A stretch of 64,000 bases of DNA from Leptospira kanakyensis (GCF_004769235.1 NZ_RQFG01000019.1:372001-436000), one strand, 5' to 3'; numbered from the stretch's first letter, positions 16,856 through 27,286 are shown. Notes: generated by a model from the letters alone, not told the origin. A program made the numbers and translations.

Positions 16856-18161
16856 TAAAAAAGTAAAAGATTACAACAGTAAGTTATACCGCAGCCGAAT
16901 TGTTAACGTTCAAAAAAAGTTAAAAGCGGGTGAAATTTTTCTCTTATTTGCAGCAAACCATAAAATTAGAAATAGAGATGTGGAATATAAATTCCGTCAA
17001 AATTCCGATTTCTATTACTTAACGGGAATTACAGAAGAAGATTCGATCCTTGTCATTACGAAGGAAGTTTCAGGGATGTTCTGTTTACCCAAAGATAAAG
17101 AAAAAGAAATTTGGACAGGAATCCGACTCGGAAAAGAAAAGATCAAATCTATGTTAGGTTTAGATTTTTCCTATGATTTGAATGATTGGGAAAAAGAAAA
17201 ATCTGCGATCCTCATCGGAAATCATACTTTGTATTATTTTTTTGGAGAGAACCCAGATCGTGACCGAGAACTCATTACGGAATGTAGGAATCTTTCGGAA
17301 AGAGCTCGCGAGGGAAAATTTGGTCCACACCGCATAGAACACCCACATTTCTTACATGAGGAAAGGCTCACCAAATCCAAAGAAGAAATTTCGCTTTTAA
17401 AAAATGCAGCGGAAGTCACAAAACTTGGCCATATGCGCATTATGCGAGAAAGTAAACCAGGGATGTATGAATACGAATTGGAAGCACTCCTTGACCAAGA
17501 GTATCTAAAATACGGCTCCATTGGTGGAGGTTATGGTCATATCGTTGCTTCCGGAAAAAATGCCTGTATCCTTCACTATGTCAGTAATGATGATGTTTTA
17601 AAAGAAGGGGATTTGGTTCTTGTGGATTCGGGGGCAGAGTGGAATTATTATACTGCCGATGTGACTCGTGTTTTTCCTGTAGGCAAAAAATTTACCGAAG
17701 CTCAAAAAACTATCTATGAGATTGTTTTGTATGCACAAAAGAATGCGATTCTGAATTCTGTTTCTGGAACTCCATTCAATGAAGTACATGAAAAAACAGT
17801 TCGTTTCTTAAGTGACTGCCTTCGGGAAATGGGTTTACTAAAAGGAAGTTTAGAAGAGATCATAGAGAAGGGAACCTATCGAAAATTCTATATGCACCGA
17901 ACAGGACATTACTTGGGAATGGATGTTCACGATGTGGGAAGGTATTTTTTAGAAGGAAAATCTCGACCGCTTAAGGATGGTCAGGTGGTTACTGTAGAAC
18001 CCGGATTGTATTTTGATCCAACGGATGATTCGATCCCTAAAGAATTTAGAGGGATCGGAATCCGGATCGAGGACGACATTGTGATCCATGGAAAAACACC
18101 CATCAATCTAACAGAATCAATTCCTAAAGAAATTTCTGAAATTGAAGCTTTAAAGGCATAA
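16842..18161 (+). CDS. pepP: Xaa-Pro aminopeptidase (M24B)
   Basis: PepP removes an N-terminal residue when proline follows. The 439-residue protein has an AMP_N domain (FLLFAANHKIRNRDVEYKFRQNSDFYYLTG). The pita-bread M24 domain carries the dimetal ligands: the aspartates in VLVDSGAEWNYYTADVTRVFP, the histidine in HRTGHYLGMDVHDVG, and the glutamates in VTVEPGLYF and GIRIEDDIV. Length matches bacterial PepP. The start overlaps the glycosyltransferase gene by 14 bases. It is cytoplasmic, with no signal peptide. Confidence 0.88.
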   Translation: MKLPDKKVKDYNSKLYRSRIVNVQKKLKAGEIFLLFAANHKIRNRDVEYKFRQNSDFYYLTGITEEDSILVITKEVSGMFCLPKDKEKEIWTGIRLGKEKIKSMLGLDFSYDLNDWEKEKSAILIGNHTLYYFFGENPDRDRELITECRNLSERAREGKFGPHRIEHPHFLHEERLTKSKEEISLLKNAAEVTKLGHMRIMRESKPGMYEYELEALLDQEYLKYGSIGGGYGHIVASGKNACILHYVSNDDVLKEGDLVLVDSGAEWNYYTADVTRVFPVGKKFTEAQKTIYEIVLYAQKNAILNSVSGTPFNEVHEKTVRFLSDCLREMGLLKGSLEEIIEKGTYRKFYMHRTGHYLGMDVHDVGRYFLEGKSRPLKDGQVVTVEPGLYFDPTDDSIPKEFRGIGIRIEDDIVIHGKTPINLTESIPKEISEIEALKA

Positions 18162-18194
18162 ACAATTCACATTTTTTGTGTTTGTTGGTAATTC

Positions 18195-18647
18195 ATGAGT
18201 AGAGAACTTCCGAAACGATTTCGTTCTGTCCGTTATTTTGATCGAATCAGTTCCGAAATCGCTGAAATTGTTCGACTGGAAATGGAAAAGTTAGGATACC
18301 CGGGTCTCACCACTTCGCATTTTGAAATCCTTACCTTTCTTTTACGTAGCACTGTTCCGATCAATATGACACAAATTGCCAAAACGATTGAAAAAACAAA
18401 ACCGACATGTACAGTGCTTGTGAACCGGTTGGTGAAAGAAGGTCTTGTAGAAAGAAATCCGTCCCCGAGCGACGGTAGAGAATGGGCCTTACTTCTTTCT
18501 AAGGATGGAAAAAAAATACGAAAGAAAATTGTGACAATCTCTGCCAAACTTCTTTCGTTACAAACTTGGGGAATCTCAAAAGAAAACGAGGACATATTGT
18601 ATCCTATCCTCGAAGAGATTTACAAACACATACGAAAAAAAGATTAA
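18195..18647 (+). CDS. MarR-family transcriptional regulator
   Basis: The 150-residue protein has the MarR winged-helix layout. A dimerisation helix comes first, then LTTSHFEILTFLLRS. The recognition helix region is MTQIAKTIEKTKPTCTVLVNRLVKEGLVER, and the wing is NPSPSDGREWALLLSKDGKKI with the conserved DGR. These regulators usually repress a nearby gene and bind short palindromes until a small ligand releases them. A perfect palindrome lies just upstream of the crotonase gene that faces this one, so that gene is the likely target. The regulator is 33 bases after pepP and may share its transcript. Confidence 0.85.
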   Translation: MSRELPKRFRSVRYFDRISSEIAEIVRLEMEKLGYPGLTTSHFEILTFLLRSTVPINMTQIAKTIEKTKPTCTVLVNRLVKEGLVERNPSPSDGREWALLLSKDGKKIRKKIVTISAKLLSLQTWGISKENEDILYPILEEIYKHIRKKD

Positions 18648-18674
18648 AACTAAATCGAAGCTTTCCTTTTCATA

Positions 18675-19433
18675 TTAAGAAGTGAAAACTGGTCTTCTAA
18701 CCTGGACAGAAGCAGAAATTCCTTCTTGTGCATCTTTGGATTGAATGCTTTGGACGGTTGCTTTGATGTCTGGTGCAATTAAGGCTAATATATTTTTTTG
18801 TACATTCAGAATTCCTGATTTTGTATCTTTCATTGCAGACAAAGAATTTTTCTTTAATTTAGTTTGGAGGGATTTTGATTTTTTCTTCAAATCTTCCTCT
18901 GTTCCTGCGATTTCTTCAAACAAACTAGGCATTTCTTTTGCTTTGAAAGCATCTCCGAGTAACACATGGCGTTTTGCCGCATCATATCCGACAGCTTCCC
19001 CAAGAAGAGCATAAATAAAAGAAGGAACTTGGATTCCAATTTTCACTTCAGGCAATCCAAAACGAATGTCCTCCGTCGCATAACGGTAATCACAAACTAG
19101 AGCAAGCATAGCTCCATATCCCAAAGCATGGCCTGAGATTTCTGCGATGGTAGGAACAGGAAGAGTGAATAAACCTTCTAAGTTCTCATAAAATAAATTT
19201 AAGAATGGTGCCAGGTCTTTTGACATATCCATGGTGCTGACAGTAGTCAGATCCAAACCCAAGGAAAAAGACCCAGGGGAGTCACTTTTTAAGACAATGG
19301 CTTTGGAATTGGATTCTTTTGCGGTTTGGATCGCTTTTTTTAATTCTAAAAACGATTCGTTGGAAAAACTGTTCTTGTCATTAATGCCCAATCGGATAAA
19401 TCCGATTCCGTCAACTTGTTCGAATGAAATCAT
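18675..19433 (-). CDS. Enoyl-CoA hydratase/isomerase family protein (crotonase)
   Basis: The 252-residue protein has the crotonase oxyanion-hole segments FSLGLDL and GHALGYGAM, and FGLPEVKIGI. The glutamate in LPEV, corresponding to rat hydratase E164, is kept. The other catalytic glutamate (E144, in GGGCE) is replaced by methionine in GYGAM. One acid rather than two fits an isomerase or another crotonase reaction better than a true hydratase. Start ATG 19433 has GAGG five bases upstream. It stands alone behind a palindrome at 19452-19465 and converges on the MarR gene, which probably controls it. Confidence 0.75.
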   Translation of the reverse strand: MISFEQVDGIGFIRLGINDKNSFSNESFLELKKAIQTAKESNSKAIVLKSDSPGSFSLGLDLTTVSTMDMSKDLAPFLNLFYENLEGLFTLPVPTIAEISGHALGYGAMLALVCDYRYATEDIRFGLPEVKIGIQVPSFIYALLGEAVGYDAAKRHVLLGDAFKAKEMPSLFEEIAGTEEDLKKKSKSLQTKLKKNSLSAMKDTKSGILNVQKNILALIAPDIKATVQSIQSKDAQEGISASVQVRRPVFTS

Positions 19434-19451
19434 TACAATCCTCGAAAAATG

Positions 19452-19465
19452 GTTAGATATCTAAC
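19452..19465. promoter_or_regulatory. Palindromic operator, candidate MarR binding site
   Basis: GTTAGATATCTAAC is a perfect 14-base palindrome centred about 25 bases before the crotonase start codon. It resembles the TTAG-N4-CTAA sites used by SlyA/MarR proteins. A possible promoter on the minus strand (TTGCTT, 17 bases, AATAGT) would place it at the transcription start, where binding would block initiation. The MarR gene at 18195-18647 is the nearest regulator. The palindrome is seen directly; its binding partner is inferred. Confidence 0.5.
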
Positions 19466-19505
19466 TATTAAAGTAACCAGAAATAGAAGCAAGATTTATT
19501 TTTGT

Positions 19506-20687
19506 TTAATGGGAATTTAAAAGATAGGTTTTAATGACTTCTTTCATGACAGAAAGACCAACAGGGAGGGCGTCTTCGTCAAAATCAAAAAAAGAACTAT
19601 GGTGAGAGTGGATGAATCCTTTGGCTTCGTTCCGAGATCCAATAAAAAAATAACATCCAGGGCGTTCCATAAGGAAGGCAGAAAAGTCTTCCCCACCCAT
19701 GGTTCTTGTATTTTCTTCCGTAAGACAATTTTCTCCCAGAACATTTTTTGCAGCAGTTCTGACAATGTCAGCCATAGCCGGATCGTTGATGGTTGGTTTG
19801 TCGATGCGGTTGTATTCGAAATCTACCCTCGCACCAAAGCCACTTGCCACTTGGTTCACAAGGGACTCCATCCTTTTGGGAATCATTTCATAAACTGATT
19901 TAGAATACGTGCGAACCGTTCCGTGAAGGGTAGCAGTTTCCGGGATGACATTAAAGGCATTTCCGGAATGAAACGACCCCACTGTGACCACACAAGGTTC
20001 AAGTGGGTCTACGTTTCTTGAAACTAAGGTTTGTAAGGCTGTGACTAAATGAGACCCCACAACAATGGGATCCACCGTGTGTTGGGGGATGGCGCCGTGT
20101 CCAGAGGTCCCTTTCACTGTGATTTTGAATTCATCCACAGAGGCCATCATGGTTCCGTTCACCACGCCCACTTTACCAAGATCAATATGATTCCAGACGT
20201 GGAGGGCAAATACAGAGTCTACTTGGTACCTGTCCAAAATTCCCGAAGCAATCATCCTGTCTGCCCCAGACCCACCTTCTTCTGCCGGTTGGAAACAAAG
20301 GAGAACCCGACCTTTGGGAACAAATTCTGAAAAAGTAGTTTTTAGTTCTGAAGACAATGCCATAAGGATGCTCGTATGACCGTCATGGCCACAGGCGTGC
20401 ATTTTTCCGGGGTTTTTACTTTTGTATTCGTGGTTGTTTTCTTCGTGGATGGGGAGGGCATCCATATCGGCTCGGACGAGGATGGTTTTTCCAGGTATCC
20501 CTGAATCGAAAAGGGCCACAAGCCCCGTTTCAGCAATCCCTGATTCCACTTGAAAACCTAAAGATTCTAAATGTTCCTTCACAAAAGAAGCAGTTTCTTT
20601 TTCCTCATATTTGAGTTCCGGAAACTGGTGGAAAGTTCGTCTGTACCGAACCATTTCCTCTTTTCTGTGTGAAGGAAGGAGTTTCAT
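19506..20687 (-). CDS. M20-family amidohydrolase (hippurate/N-acyl-amino-acid hydrolase type)
   Basis: The 393-residue protein belongs to the M20D peptidase group, which removes acyl groups from N-acyl amino acids. It has the metal-binding [16 protein letters not shown] segment, [13 protein letters not shown], a dimerisation domain with [13 protein letters not shown] and [21 protein letters not shown], and the late [10 protein letters not shown] ligand segment. There is no signal peptide. Start ATG 20687 overlaps the stop of the TolC-like gene by four bases (ATGA). The natural substrate is not evident. Confidence 0.85.
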   Translation of the reverse strand: MKLLPSHRKEEMVRYRRTFHQFPELKYEEKETASFVKEHLESLGFQVESGIAETGLVALFDSGIPGKTILVRADMDALPIHEENNHEYKSKNPGKMHACGHDGHTSILMALSSELKTTFSEFVPKGRVLLCFQPAEEGGSGADRMIASGILDRYQVDSVFALHVWNHIDLGKVGVVNGTMMASVDEFKITVKGTSGHGAIPQHTVDPIVVGSHLVTALQTLVSRNVDPLEPCVVTVGSFHSGNAFNVIPETATLHGTVRTYSKSVYEMIPKRMESLVNQVASGFGARVDFEYNRIDKPTINDPAMADIVRTAAKNVLGENCLTEENTRTMGGEDFSAFLMERPGCYFFIGSRNEAKGFIHSHHSSFFDFDEDALPVGLSVMKEVIKTYLLNSH

Positions 20688-22375
20688 AATTTGTCAGTTT
20701 CTAATTTGGCTCTTTTTTCGACCTCTTCCAAAATGGAATAAAGATCGAGTCCATATTTCTCAAAAAGAGAATTTTTTGCCAACTCATAACGAACTAAATT
20801 TATATTAAAATTGATTTTTGCCTGGGTCACCGCAAGTTCTGCATTTGCCAAACTATCGAGTGCATTTTTTACATTAACAGCCGTATACCGACCTTGGCGA
20901 AACCTTTCCATAAGCCCGTTGTAAAAAATTTCAGTTTCCTTTCTTGTTTTGATCAGGTCTTTTAGAAGAGCATGACTTGAGATAAGTGCTTCATGTCGGT
21001 TGTCAATTTCTTGCGAAATTTCCTGTTCCAGGTTCTGGATTTTCATTTCGTTTACTTTGAGGTTGGTCTCTGCATCTCGAATTCCTGCTTTGATTCCTAA
21101 ATCCCATAGAGGGTAGGACATCTTTAGTTCTGCAAGAATTTGTGGGTAATTCCAAGACGTGATCCCTCTTTGGCGTGCGATGAAATTGTCTTGAGGAGAA
21201 ATAAAATTTTGACCAATGGAACTGTAAGAAAAACTGGCAAGAAGTGAAGGATCGTCTTCTGCAAGAGCAGTGCTCAATGCCAGTTTTGCAATTTCTCTTT
21301 CCCTTTTTAACATAAGGAAATCAGTCCTTCTGGAAAGTGCATACTCTTTGTCTGCTTTTAGGTTGATTCCTGTTGGTAAAGTTTCACTAAGATCAGTGAC
21401 ACCTTCAATAGAAGATCCGGTATCCACATTGAGAATACGTATTAAATTTCTTTCTGCTTCAATACGATCGACTTTTGATTTTTCTAAAAGTGACTGAGTT
21501 CTAAGATAAGCCTGGTTCCACTGGTTGACTTCGAATCCTTCCGAAAGACCAAGTCCTGTTTTTCTTAAAGTAAGGCGCCTGATCTCTTCTGTATTTTTAG
21601 AAACTTTTTCGTAAGTGGCAATCCGTGAGTCCACAATGCTTAGGGACCAGTAATCAACTAGAATCTTAACCACAAGTTGTGTTAAGATATTGATATAGTT
21701 TTCTCGAACGAGCAGGGTTTGGTTTTTTAAAAGTTTTTCCTTATCCTCTTCGTTTTTCCCAAACCCATATTTGAGTAATTCTTGGGAAAGAGTCGCAGAG
21801 ACGGCGCCCGTATACATAGGAGGAGCCGCGAGTAAACTTCCAAATCCACTTTGTGAAGCAGGATCTTCAAAGGCATTTACGTCATAACGAATCGTGCTGA
21901 TTTCTGTTTTGAAATAAGTCCCTGTTTTGAATTGTTTTTCGATCCCTGCTGAAATTTTATCTTGGGAACGAATTGTTCCCGCAAAGATGTTGTTTCTGTT
22001 ACTTGGAAAAAGTTGTTTGGCCGACTGGATACTGGCCAAGGCCTTCCAGGCATACTTGGATTCGTTTTTCCATTCGGGACTGTCTGCTTTGACAATTTCC
22101 AATTTGGCATTTTGAACAATGGTATTGTTCTCAATGACTTGCTCGATGGCTTGGGCGATGCTGAGTCGTAGTTTTTTCGGACCGTTTCCCGCCTGGAGCG
22201 ATTCGGGAATGGTATTGCCATTTTCCCACTGGGAAAGCTGCATCCGTTTGACATCCTCGTCAAAATCAGATTCCGCAAAAATAGGGAAACTTAAAAGGCT
22301 AAAAGATATTAACCAGCTGGTCAACTTTCGAGGACTTATAAAAAAATACGGGGTAGAAATATTGTGACTGTTCAA
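20684..22375 (-). CDS. TolC-family outer membrane efflux protein
   Basis: The protein is a long alpha-helical/beta-barrel channel protein. Two related halves contain heptad-rich helices, with segments such as [23 protein letters not shown] and the C-terminal [25 protein letters not shown] signal-like segment ([19 protein letters not shown]) precedes the mature part. No ATG is available near the N-terminus. I chose the TTG at 22375 (563 residues), which has AAGAAG upstream; TTG 22429 or a TTG just before the signal segment are alternatives. No inner-membrane pump gene is adjacent, so the partner transporter is unknown. It is co-transcribed with the M20 hydrolase gene. Confidence 0.75.
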   Translation of the reverse strand: MNSHNISTPYFFISPRKLTSWLISFSLLSFPIFAESDFDEDVKRMQLSQWENGNTIPESLQAGNGPKKLRLSIAQAIEQVIENNTIVQNAKLEIVKADSPEWKNESKYAWKALASIQSAKQLFPSNRNNIFAGTIRSQDKISAGIEKQFKTGTYFKTEISTIRYDVNAFEDPASQSGFGSLLAAPPMYTGAVSATLSQELLKYGFGKNEEDKEKLLKNQTLLVRENYINILTQLVVKILVDYWSLSIVDSRIATYEKVSKNTEEIRRLTLRKTGLGLSEGFEVNQWNQAYLRTQSLLEKSKVDRIEAERNLIRILNVDTGSSIEGVTDLSETLPTGINLKADKEYALSRRTDFLMLKREREIAKLALSTALAEDDPSLLASFSYSSIGQNFISPQDNFIARQRGITSWNYPQILAELKMSYPLWDLGIKAGIRDAETNLKVNEMKIQNLEQEISQEIDNRHEALISSHALLKDLIKTRKETEIFYNGLMERFRQGRYTAVNVKNALDSLANAELAVTQAKINFNINLVRYELAKNSLFEKYGLDLYSILEEVEKRAKLETDKL

Positions 22376-22484
22376 TGGAAACTTCTTAAACCCCTTACAG
22401 AGACAAGATGAAAAAATCAATCTTGTCAATCAACCTAAAATGTAAAAAGCTACGTGGAGAAACCTTAGTTTCCGGGAGAACATT

Positions 22485-24554
22485 GTGGCAAATCTGTCGA
22501 AAAAACCGAATCGTCTGGTTCATGAAAAAAGTCCTTACCTGTTACAACATGCACACAATCCCGTAGATTGGTTTCCCTGGGGAACGGAAGCCTTCGAAAA
22601 AGCCAAAAAAGAAGATAAAATCATCCTTTTGTCCATTGGATATTCGACTTGTCACTGGTGCCATGTGATGGAACGGGAATCCTTTGAAGATGATTCCACA
22701 GCAGAAGTCTTAAACCGTGATTTCGTATGCATCAAGTTAGACAGGGAAGAACGACCGGACATAGATAAAATTTACATGGACGCACTGCACGCCATGGGAA
22801 CCCAAGGGGGTTGGCCCTTAAATATGTTTCTTACCCCTACAAAGGAACCAATCCTTGGTGGAACTTATTTTCCTCCGGAAAATCGCTACGGGAAACGCAG
22901 TTTCAAAGAGGTTCTTCGGTTGGTTTCCGAGGCTTGGAAGAACCAAAGAGAAGAACTCGTCACAGCTGCCGGCGATTTGACACAGTATTTACGAGACAAT
23001 GAAACTAGACCCAATGAAGGAAAACTCCCAGCTAAAGAAATCATTGAAAAAAATTTTGAACGATACCTCCAAGTGTACGATAAAGAGTTTTTTGGATTCA
23101 AAACCAATTCAGTAAATAAATTTCCTCCCAGTATGGCCCTAAGTTTCCTTACGGAATTCTACTTACTAAAAAAAGACCCAAGGGCTCTCGAGATGGCTTT
23201 TAACACGGCTTATGCCATGAAATCTGGAGGGATTTACGACCAAGTTGGGGGTGGAATTTGTCGTTATGCGACAGACCACGAATGGCTTGTCCCACATTTT
23301 GAAAAGATGTTGTATGATAATTCCTTATATGTCGAAGCCCTGTCTTTATTATACAAAGCAACCGGGGAAACTTTCTTTATGGATGCAATTCGAGAAATTG
23401 TGACTTATATCCAAAGGGATATGACTTTGGACTCCGGTGGGATTGCAAGCGCTGAAGATGCGGATTCCGAAGGGGAAGAAGGAAAATTTTATATTTGGAA
23501 CCATAAGGAATTTCACTCCCTAGTTCCCTCAGAGGAAATCCAAGGATTTTGGAATGTAACCGAAGAAGGAAATTTTGAACACCAGAATATCTTAAATGTG
23601 TATTGGAAAGGGAAAAATCCTTATGTCGACGGGATCTCTTTTAAACCAGAGTTTTTAAAACAACTTGGGGAAGCCAAAGCAAAGTTATTAAAAGAAAGAA
23701 ACGAAAGGGTTCGGCCTCTGCGGGATGACAAAGTCCTCACTTCTTGGAATTGTCTTTGGATCCGAGCTCTTTTGTCTGCTTACGAAGTTTCGGGAGAGAA
23801 TGAGTATCTAAACGATGCCAAAAAGATTTACCAGTTTATCGGAAACCAATTGGTAGGTGCAGATGGCTCAATCCTTCGACGATTTCGGGAAGGAGAAGCC
23901 AAATTTTTTGGAACACTTCCTGATTACACTGAATTCATTTGGGTTTCGATGAAACTCTTTCAGTTAGATGGAGACATCGAAGCATACCAAAAAGGAAAAA
24001 AATCGCTGGATTATGTTTTTTCGAATTTCGAATCAACAGTTGGTCCCTTTTACGAATCCTATCATGGAAACGAAGATTTGATTGTCAGAACCATCGAAGG
24101 TTATGATGGAGTGGAACCTTCCGGTAATTCTACCATCTTACATTTGTTTTATCTTTTACATTCGTTTGGATATAAAAACAAAAATTTGGAAAAAAAAGCG
24201 AATTCCATTTTTGCTTATTTTCTTCCTGAACTCACACAAAATTCGCTCAGTTATCCTTCGATGATTTCGGCGTTCCAAAAATTCCAATACCCATCCAAGG
24301 AAGTTCTTGTGGTTTATAAAGACAAGGATCCTGAAGAAGTTGGATCCATTCGGAAAAAATTAGCTGCTTTAAAGGATCCTAATGTGGTTTGGCTTGTGGT
24401 CGAAGAATCAAAAGCAAAGTCACTCGGAGAGGAACTAGAACTCCTTACAGGAAGAGGAGCTGGTTCTGGAATTTTATATTACGTATGTCGAAATTTTTCT
24501 TGTGAATTGCCAAAAGACAATTGGGAAGAAACACTCACTCTTATACAACAATAG
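22485..24554 (+). CDS. Thioredoxin-domain protein of the YyaL/SPATA20 family (DUF255)
   Basis: The 689-residue protein uses GTG at 22485, with GGGAG upstream. The N-terminal DUF255 thioredoxin-like domain has [21 protein letters not shown] and the CxxC motif in [14 protein letters not shown]. The rest forms an (alpha/alpha)6 barrel like that of glycosidases and epimerases, with [43 protein letters not shown] and [16 protein letters not shown]. Proteins of this type occur in all domains of life and their reaction is not established. The 3' end overlaps rsfS tail to tail by 14 bases. Confidence 0.85.
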   Translation: MANLSKKPNRLVHEKSPYLLQHAHNPVDWFPWGTEAFEKAKKEDKIILLSIGYSTCHWCHVMERESFEDDSTAEVLNRDFVCIKLDREERPDIDKIYMDALHAMGTQGGWPLNMFLTPTKEPILGGTYFPPENRYGKRSFKEVLRLVSEAWKNQREELVTAAGDLTQYLRDNETRPNEGKLPAKEIIEKNFERYLQVYDKEFFGFKTNSVNKFPPSMALSFLTEFYLLKKDPRALEMAFNTAYAMKSGGIYDQVGGGICRYATDHEWLVPHFEKMLYDNSLYVEALSLLYKATGETFFMDAIREIVTYIQRDMTLDSGGIASAEDADSEGEEGKFYIWNHKEFHSLVPSEEIQGFWNVTEEGNFEHQNILNVYWKGKNPYVDGISFKPEFLKQLGEAKAKLLKERNERVRPLRDDKVLTSWNCLWIRALLSAYEVSGENEYLNDAKKIYQFIGNQLVGADGSILRRFREGEAKFFGTLPDYTEFIWVSMKLFQLDGDIEAYQKGKKSLDYVFSNFESTVGPFYESYHGNEDLIVRTIEGYDGVEPSGNSTILHLFYLLHSFGYKNKNLEKKANSIFAYFLPELTQNSLSYPSMISAFQKFQYPSKEVLVVYKDKDPEEVGSIRKKLAALKDPNVVWLVVEESKAKSLGEELELLTGRGAGSGILYYVCRNFSCELPKDNWEETLTLIQQ

Positions 24555-24906
24555 GAGTGGCGTCGCCCCAGAGACGATCGAGCGAATAGTAAGTTCTCAT
24601 TTCGTCTGTCATGATATGAACACAAATCTCACCGTAATCCAAAAGGATCCATCCCGTAGCATCTTTGGGAAGGTCGGCGAGGTTTTGTCTTTTGACTGCG
24701 AGTTTTAAAGGTTTCATGTACTTATCGATGTCTTTCGCACAAGATCTTCCTTGTGTTTCGGTTTTGACAGTTGCGAGTACAAATAAAGATAAATAACTAT
24801 GGACGTCCTTCAAATCCAAAAACTGAATGTTTTCACATTTTTTGTCAATTAACGTCTGTTTGATTTTTTTGAGATGTTCTAATGTCTCTGTACTGATATT
24901 CGGCAT
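24541..24906 (-). CDS. rsfS: Ribosomal silencing factor RsfS
   Basis: RsfS binds L14 on the free 50S subunit and prevents joining with 30S when nutrients are short. The 121-residue protein fits the family: [71 protein letters not shown]. Start ATG 24906 lies one base after the stop of the LytR-C gene; a longer frame would run into that gene. It ends the long minus-strand operon that starts at rplU, in the usual nadD-yqeK-rsfS context. Confidence 0.9.
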   Translation of the reverse strand: MPNISTETLEHLKKIKQTLIDKKCENIQFLDLKDVHSYLSLFVLATVKTETQGRSCAKDIDKYMKPLKLAVKRQNLADLPKDATGWILLDYGEICVHIMTDEMRTYYSLDRLWGDATPIVV

Positions 24907-24907
24907 T

Positions 24908-26065
24908 TTAGTCCTTGGAATTTTGAAAATCTTCCCCAAGAATCACAGTGGCATCAAGCCCCAAATCCTTTCTCAGTGCGAAGTAAACCCTTCGCCCTTG
25001 GAAAGTGTCGGAGATGATATCTGTGTACTGTGTGTTTCCGGAGCGGTTAAGGATGATACTGGATTTAAAACTAGAATCCCAGGCATTGTCAACGGAGAGG
25101 ACTTTCAGACCCTTATCATTCAGGAGCACCTTACCGTATCTGGCAAGCCCATTTTTTGGGGTCCCATTCAGGACTTCAATCCGAGCTCTTTCCCCTTCGC
25201 TAAAAGAAAGGGATCTAAGTTCACTTGTAAATTTATGAAAGGCTACCTTTACCGTTTCTTCATTGGCTTTTAGAATTTCATCTTTTTGTTTAGGTCGTCC
25301 CGTAGGTTCTCCAGGAACTTCAGAAACTCCAAAATGGATTTTTTCTTTTTTCAAAAAGTCAACCAACGTTTCCCATTCCTTTGTGGAGAGATTGGTTGTC
25401 ATTTGGCTGTGGAGGTATGCGACTCTTTGTTTTCCTAGTAAGTCTCTTTTTTCGTGAATGGCCTCGAGAAAAGTTAAAAATACTGTTTCTTGAATTTCAA
25501 GCCTTCGGATATAAGAAATCATGGATTCATCGGAAAGTGAGCTCATCCAATCAAAACAATCTTCTCCATCGAGAATGTACGTTTGTTTGTTTCTTGCGTA
25601 GTTTTTTGTTACATGAAGGGATTTTGGTTCAAAGAAAAAACCAAGCCCACCTAGTAAATTAATCCAATTTTGAAATTGTGTTTTGGTCCAAACGATTTTA
25701 AAAGGAATGTTGGAATCTAATGTATCCTCTAGAACAGATTCAACGTAAGAAGGGGCAGAACTTCCTTTTTCTTTGAGAGATTTTTCTCCATCATCAAAAC
25801 TGGTTTTAGGGTTCACAAAAAAAAGCGCTGCTTTTTTTTCATTGGGGTAAAATTCCGCATACAAAGAAAACAAATATTCATCCTTATCACCTAAGACAGA
25901 GAAGAGGATGGGAAGGCGTTTGCTTTGTGACAATTTTTGATCCAGAGAAAATCCACCTTTGGAGCGGAAAACTAAAAAAAGAAGGGCAATCAAAAAGAAA
26001 GAACCTGCAGCAATCAAAAGAGTTTTCGCGGGGATTGGTTGTTTTTTAGGAGCTTCACGTAACAT
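24908..26065 (-). CDS. Membrane-anchored LytR C-terminal domain protein
   Basis: The 385-residue protein has a basic N-terminus and one membrane helix (about residues 15-33), then an extracytoplasmic region. The middle part resembles LytR-CpsA-Psr proteins only loosely (FSVLGDKDEYLFSLYAEFYP; a GGLGFFF turn). The C-terminus is a clear LytR_C domain starting at IEVLNGTPKNGLARYG. In many bacteria the gene between yqeK and rsfS encodes a LytR-like protein that attaches polymers to the wall. I cannot confirm the arginines needed for catalysis here, so it may only be a wall-associated relative. Confidence 0.65.
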   Translation of the reverse strand: MLREAPKKQPIPAKTLLIAAGSFFLIALLFLVFRSKGGFSLDQKLSQSKRLPILFSVLGDKDEYLFSLYAEFYPNEKKAALFFVNPKTSFDDGEKSLKEKGSSAPSYVESVLEDTLDSNIPFKIVWTKTQFQNWINLLGGLGFFFEPKSLHVTKNYARNKQTYILDGEDCFDWMSSLSDESMISYIRRLEIQETVFLTFLEAIHEKRDLLGKQRVAYLHSQMTTNLSTKEWETLVDFLKKEKIHFGVSEVPGEPTGRPKQKDEILKANEETVKVAFHKFTSELRSLSFSEGERARIEVLNGTPKNGLARYGKVLLNDKGLKVLSVDNAWDSSFKSSIILNRSGNTQYTDIISDTFQGRRVYFALRKDLGLDATVILGEDFQNSKD

Positions 26066-26635
26066 CTATTTGGTTTCCTTTAATAAATTGGCAGATTGGT
26101 TGTACGTCTGAAACGTATAGGGATGGATGACTTCCTTTTTTTCCATAAGAAAGGAAATGGTTTGAAAGGCTTTCATAAAAACACCATAACTCAGATTTTC
26201 CTTCGTTTTCTCTACCCATAGAGGGAGGTCCGGTTGCCTGAAAGCAAAGTCAGATCCTAAAAAATCGGCAGCATATAGAATTTGGTCCAAAAGTTCGGGA
26301 GAACGATTGCCTAAAGTATGAGAGGAGATGGCCTTTGTCATTTCAAGATCCGAAAAACCATATTCTTTCGCAAGCCATAAGGGAGCTGAAAATGCATGGA
26401 GGGCTTGCGAGGGAATTCCAGTTACATCCAAAGAAAATTCAATGAAGAGTCCCGTATGGATTTCCGGCTTTTTTTGTTTGGTGATGTCATGACAAAGCCC
26501 CGCCAAATACGCTTTCTTTGGATCCGGATACCCGTGAATTTTTGCCAGAGATTCTGCGTAATCGGCAACCCGAAATATATGTTGAAGGCGAGTTTCCGTG
26601 ACATGATTTGGAATTTCTTCTGTAAAAAATGAAAT
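26066..26635 (-). CDS. yqeK: HD-domain protein YqeK; apparent ATT start
   Basis: YqeK-type enzymes hydrolyse diadenosine tetraphosphate symmetrically. The HD motif is in YLAGLCHDIT, and AISSHTLG and ILYAADFLG supply further ligands. The first standard start codon (TTG 26506) would remove the conserved first helix TRLQHIFRVADYAESLAKIHGY, including its metal-binding histidine. The frame is open upstream to the nadD stop but has no ATG, GTG or TTG there. An ATT at 26635-26633 has TGAGG five bases before it and gives 189 residues, the normal YqeK length. An earlier ATT is less likely. It is followed directly by the LytR-C gene. Confidence 0.7.
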   Translation of the reverse strand: MSFFTEEIPNHVTETRLQHIFRVADYAESLAKIHGYPDPKKAYLAGLCHDITKQKKPEIHTGLFIEFSLDVTGIPSQALHAFSAPLWLAKEYGFSDLEMTKAISSHTLGNRSPELLDQILYAADFLGSDFAFRQPDLPLWVEKTKENLSYGVFMKAFQTISFLMEKKEVIHPYTFQTYNQSANLLKETK

Positions 26636-26660
26636 CCAATCCTCAAAAGAGGCATTTGGT

Positions 26661-27284
26661 TTAGGAATTTATTTCATTGAAAAACCCTTCCCCTTTCGAG
26701 TCTAAAAACTTAAGCATGAGTTCCTTGGTTTGGGGAAGAAGATATTCATTCACTAGATTTCCATGAAAGATATGACGAATCTCAGTGCTACTGACAGGCA
26801 AAACTGGATTTGATAACACTGTTACTTTTGACTGCGGTAAAAAATTAGGTATTGGAATTTCTTTAGGGTAGGGAGTCACTCTACGCACAACTATGATTTG
26901 ATTAATCATATCTAAAATTTCCAAATAGGATTTCCATTTGTCAAAGGAAACCAAATTGTCTTCCCCCATCACAAGCGAAACTTTTGTATTTGGATGGAGA
27001 ACACGAAGAGTTTTTAAACTATCAACCGTATAACTTGTATTTGGTTTTTTAATTTCTTCATCCCAAAGGAACACATTTTTTGAAAGGAAACCTTTAAATT
27101 CGGTAAGGCAAAGTTCCCAAATTTCTGTGGAACTAAATTTTGTTCCACCCTCCTTAAAGGGTGAAACAAAATTTGGACAAATATAAAGTAGGGCGTCCGG
27201 ATAGGATTTGGAAATGGTTTCAATTACGTGCCGATGTCCCAAATGGGGTGGATTGAAACTTCCTCCAAAAAACAAAACCTCCAT
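26661..27284 (-). CDS. nadD: Nicotinate-nucleotide adenylyltransferase
   Basis: NadD adenylates nicotinate mononucleotide in NAD synthesis. The 207-residue protein opens with the nucleotidyltransferase signature FFGGSFNPPHLGHRHVIE. It also has FVSPFK, VMGEDNLVSFDKW, and the C-terminal PVSSTEIRHIF segment with the ISSTxIR-type motif. Length is typical. The gene lies two bases after proA and 25 bases before the proposed yqeK start. Confidence 0.92.
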   Translation of the reverse strand: MEVLFFGGSFNPPHLGHRHVIETISKSYPDALLYICPNFVSPFKEGGTKFSSTEIWELCLTEFKGFLSKNVFLWDEEIKKPNTSYTVDSLKTLRVLHPNTKVSLVMGEDNLVSFDKWKSYLEILDMINQIIVVRRVTPYPKEIPIPNFLPQSKVTVLSNPVLPVSSTEIRHIFHGNLVNEYLLPQTKELMLKFLDSKGEGFFNEINS

Positions 27285-27286
27285 TT

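Noticed and set aside
26422..26655. 77-codon minus-strand frame starting with ATG near the yqeK start
   Set aside because: It overlaps the conserved yqeK N-terminus in another frame and has no recognisable protein features.
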